Under the pieces are notes generated by a model that had not been told where the DNA came from, did no database searches, and worked only from the letters and a program-made list of their open reading frames with translations. 7,332 nt of DNA from positions 1 through 7,332 of the forward strand of contig WJIV01000269.1 in NCBI GenBank assembly GCA_014730055.1. Direction: 5' to 3'. Position numbers and translations under genes: made by a program. Position 1 is the stretch's first letter; each line of letters opens with the position of its first letter. This stretch comes from Candidatus Bathyarchaeota archaeon. Lineage in GTDB: Archaea; Thermoproteota; Bathyarchaeia; TCS64. This document shows, piece after piece, positions 5,971-7,332 of this stretch.

Positions 5971-7269
5971 TTATAGTTTTAGAATACCTTTGTTTTCCTC
6001 AATTTTTATCTCAGTGCCATAAGGCTCGGAAAGTTTTTTGATTATTCCAAGGATCTTTTCACCCTTGACTTCATCTGCTAGCATTGGTCTACCTCTCTGG
6101 CTCCTAGGTTTTTCCTGACCTAGTTCTATTGGATATAAAACGAGGTCTACAATCCTGTCGTCTTCGAATTCCATCCTAGGGAGCACACTCATCCAGTACT
6201 TGTCATCTTTTGTAAACCATCTATGTTCCTGATATCCTGGTCTGGGTTTCGTATCATATCGAGCATCAAAAGCTGTAGAAACCTTACCCCCATATGGGTC
6301 CAGATCGTATCGTTTATAGAATGCAGCCGGCATCTTGAAAACTGTTTCATTCTGGAATATAAAGTTCCCAAGACTATAGAAAATAGGCTTTCCATCTCTA
6401 ATTTCTATACCTCTCATTGCGTGATGACCGTGTCCTACGAAGCAGGTGGTCCCTGCGTCAATGGCGGCTCTTGCGAACTCTTCTATAAACTCTGCAGGTC
6501 TTTCACTATCATGTGGAAGTCCCTCGTGGGCGTGGAGACTGAAGATAACCCAGTCTGACTGCTTTAAAGCGTCTTTTATCGATTCCAGGTTTCCTTCCAA
6601 ATCTCTCTTATTTGTCTTTGTGTGCTTTCCAGGACTGTTTCCCTCGACGAATTTGTTTCGCATGAAGTGATAGCTTTCCTCTGATTGGTGAACATCTGGT
6701 AGGTTTAGCTCCTCCCGGAGTTGCTTCAGTTTTTCTATGCTACTCTTGTTTGCCTCGTACCATTTCTCATATCTTAGGGGATTTAGTCCTGGTCTCCCAT
6801 GCATGTCTCTTCTTGCATCTCCTGCTCTACCGAAGTCAGCGAAGGTGCTACAAGCTGATAGGAGTGCGATACGTCCTATACCTGTATCGAGGTATGCGGG
6901 TTGCCTCGCTTCAGCTAGGTTTTTACCAGTACCAGCATAAGGTACTCCGGCTACTTCAAGGTGTTTAATTGTGTTGAATAATCCACCGTACATATAGTCA
7001 AGGCTATGATTGTTAGCAGTGCTGTACATGTCGAATCCCATCCAAATAAGTTCATGAAGTATGCTAGGTGGGGCTCTTGTGTACGTTCCACCACATTCTG
7101 CTGCTGGATAGCATTCCTCTTCATAGTTATGGAGCAGCATTTCAAGGTTGGTAAGTGCTGCGTCGGCTCCTCTTATTATTTCTACTAGTTGTAAGAACTC
7201 TGGTTCATCGTGAACTGACTGTCTTAATGTAATTAAGCTATCTCCTGTAGCTACAAAACTAAATGTCAT
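5971..7269 (-). CDS. CapA-family (PGA_cap) metallophosphatase-fold protein
   Basis: A 432-residue member of the CapA family, named after a poly-gamma-glutamate capsule protein of Bacillus and built on a calcineurin-like metallophosphatase fold. Family motifs occur in order: ATGDS (7-11, Asp10), NLE (41-43), STANNHSLDY (83-92), FSLHAHEG (243-250, usually HWG in the family), VGHGHHAMRG (278-287) and FYSLGNFIF (297-305). Residues about 150-230 are a charged insertion between the NNH and HAHEG motifs. The C-terminal 100 residues are charged and carry an RGRP motif. No signal peptide or membrane anchor is seen, unlike Bacillus CapA, and no capB or capC ligase gene is in the window, so capsule synthesis should not be assumed; a cytoplasmic phosphoesterase-like hydrolase is as likely. 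The ATG start lies 5 residues before the first conserved strand, and an in-frame TGA occurs eight codons upstream. A TTTAAATA at the window edge (7325-7332) may be its TATA box. Family call firm, function open. Confidence 0.92.
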   Translation of the reverse strand: MTFSFVATGDSLITLRQSVHDEPEFLQLVEIIRGADAALTNLEMLLHNYEEECYPAAECGGTYTRAPPSILHELIWMGFDMYSTANNHSLDYMYGGLFNTIKHLEVAGVPYAGTGKNLAEARQPAYLDTGIGRIALLSACSTFADFGRAGDARRDMHGRPGLNPLRYEKWYEANKSSIEKLKQLREELNLPDVHQSEESYHFMRNKFVEGNSPGKHTKTNKRDLEGNLESIKDALKQSDWVIFSLHAHEGLPHDSERPAEFIEEFARAAIDAGTTCFVGHGHHAMRGIEIRDGKPIFYSLGNFIFQNETVFKMPAAFYKRYDLDPYGGKVSTAFDARYDTKPRPGYQEHRWFTKDDKYWMSVLPRMEFEDDRIVDLVLYPIELGQEKPRSQRGRPMLADEVKGEKILGIIKKLSEPYGTEIKIEENKGILKL

Positions 7270-7332
7270 GTATAATGAATAGATTTTCCTTCATGTAAGT
7301 TTATCGAGTAAATGATTGATTTTCTATTTAAA

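Noticed and set aside
6223..6558. 111-codon plus-strand open frame opposite the CapA-like gene
   Set aside because: It is antisense to conserved CapA motifs, its translation is cysteine- and serine-rich without family features, and it is best read as a shadow frame.

Overview
The window looks archaeal. It begins inside a CTP synthase gene (pyrG). Upstream of several minus-strand starts there is no Shine-Dalgarno sequence; instead a TATA-like box lies about 24-36 nt before the start codon, the spacing expected for leaderless or nearly leaderless archaeal mRNAs. Gene ends are followed by plain T-runs rather than GC hairpins. Gaps between genes are short (42-215 bp) and AT-rich. Sequence alone does not fix the lineage; a TACK-type archaeon is a guess. 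No tRNA, rRNA, CRISPR array, insertion sequence or phage gene was seen.

Layout. Positions 2-811 (+) hold the C-terminal glutamine amidotransferase part of PyrG, cut by the window edge. All other genes are on the minus strand. In transcription order they are: a CapA-family metallophosphatase (7269-5971); two TauE/SafE-family membrane transporters (5755-4994 and 4837-4064); a SoxB-like relative of the 5'-nucleotidases (4021-2576); and a YtcJ-type amidohydrolase (2430-808). The last of these ends tail-to-tail with pyrG, the stop codons overlapping by 4 bp.

How they may work together. The most interesting part is 2576-5755. The hydrolase has a 5'-nucleotidase fold, but where nucleotidases carry GNHE it has AHWDF, and its C-terminal domain carries a DPYxQxGG stretch. 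Both resemble SoxB, the enzyme that releases sulfate from a sulfur-carrier protein during thiosulfate oxidation. Beside it are two divergent members of the TauE/SafE family, some of which export sulfite or organosulfonates. This suggests a sulfur-oxyanion module. However, the hydrolase has no signal peptide, and no SoxYZ, SoxAX or SoxCD is present, so it would be a cytoplasmic variant of unknown substrate. The CapA-like protein and the amidohydrolase share its orientation, but nothing in their sequences ties them to sulfur. Because each gap could hold its own promoter, the cluster may be separate transcription units rather than one operon.
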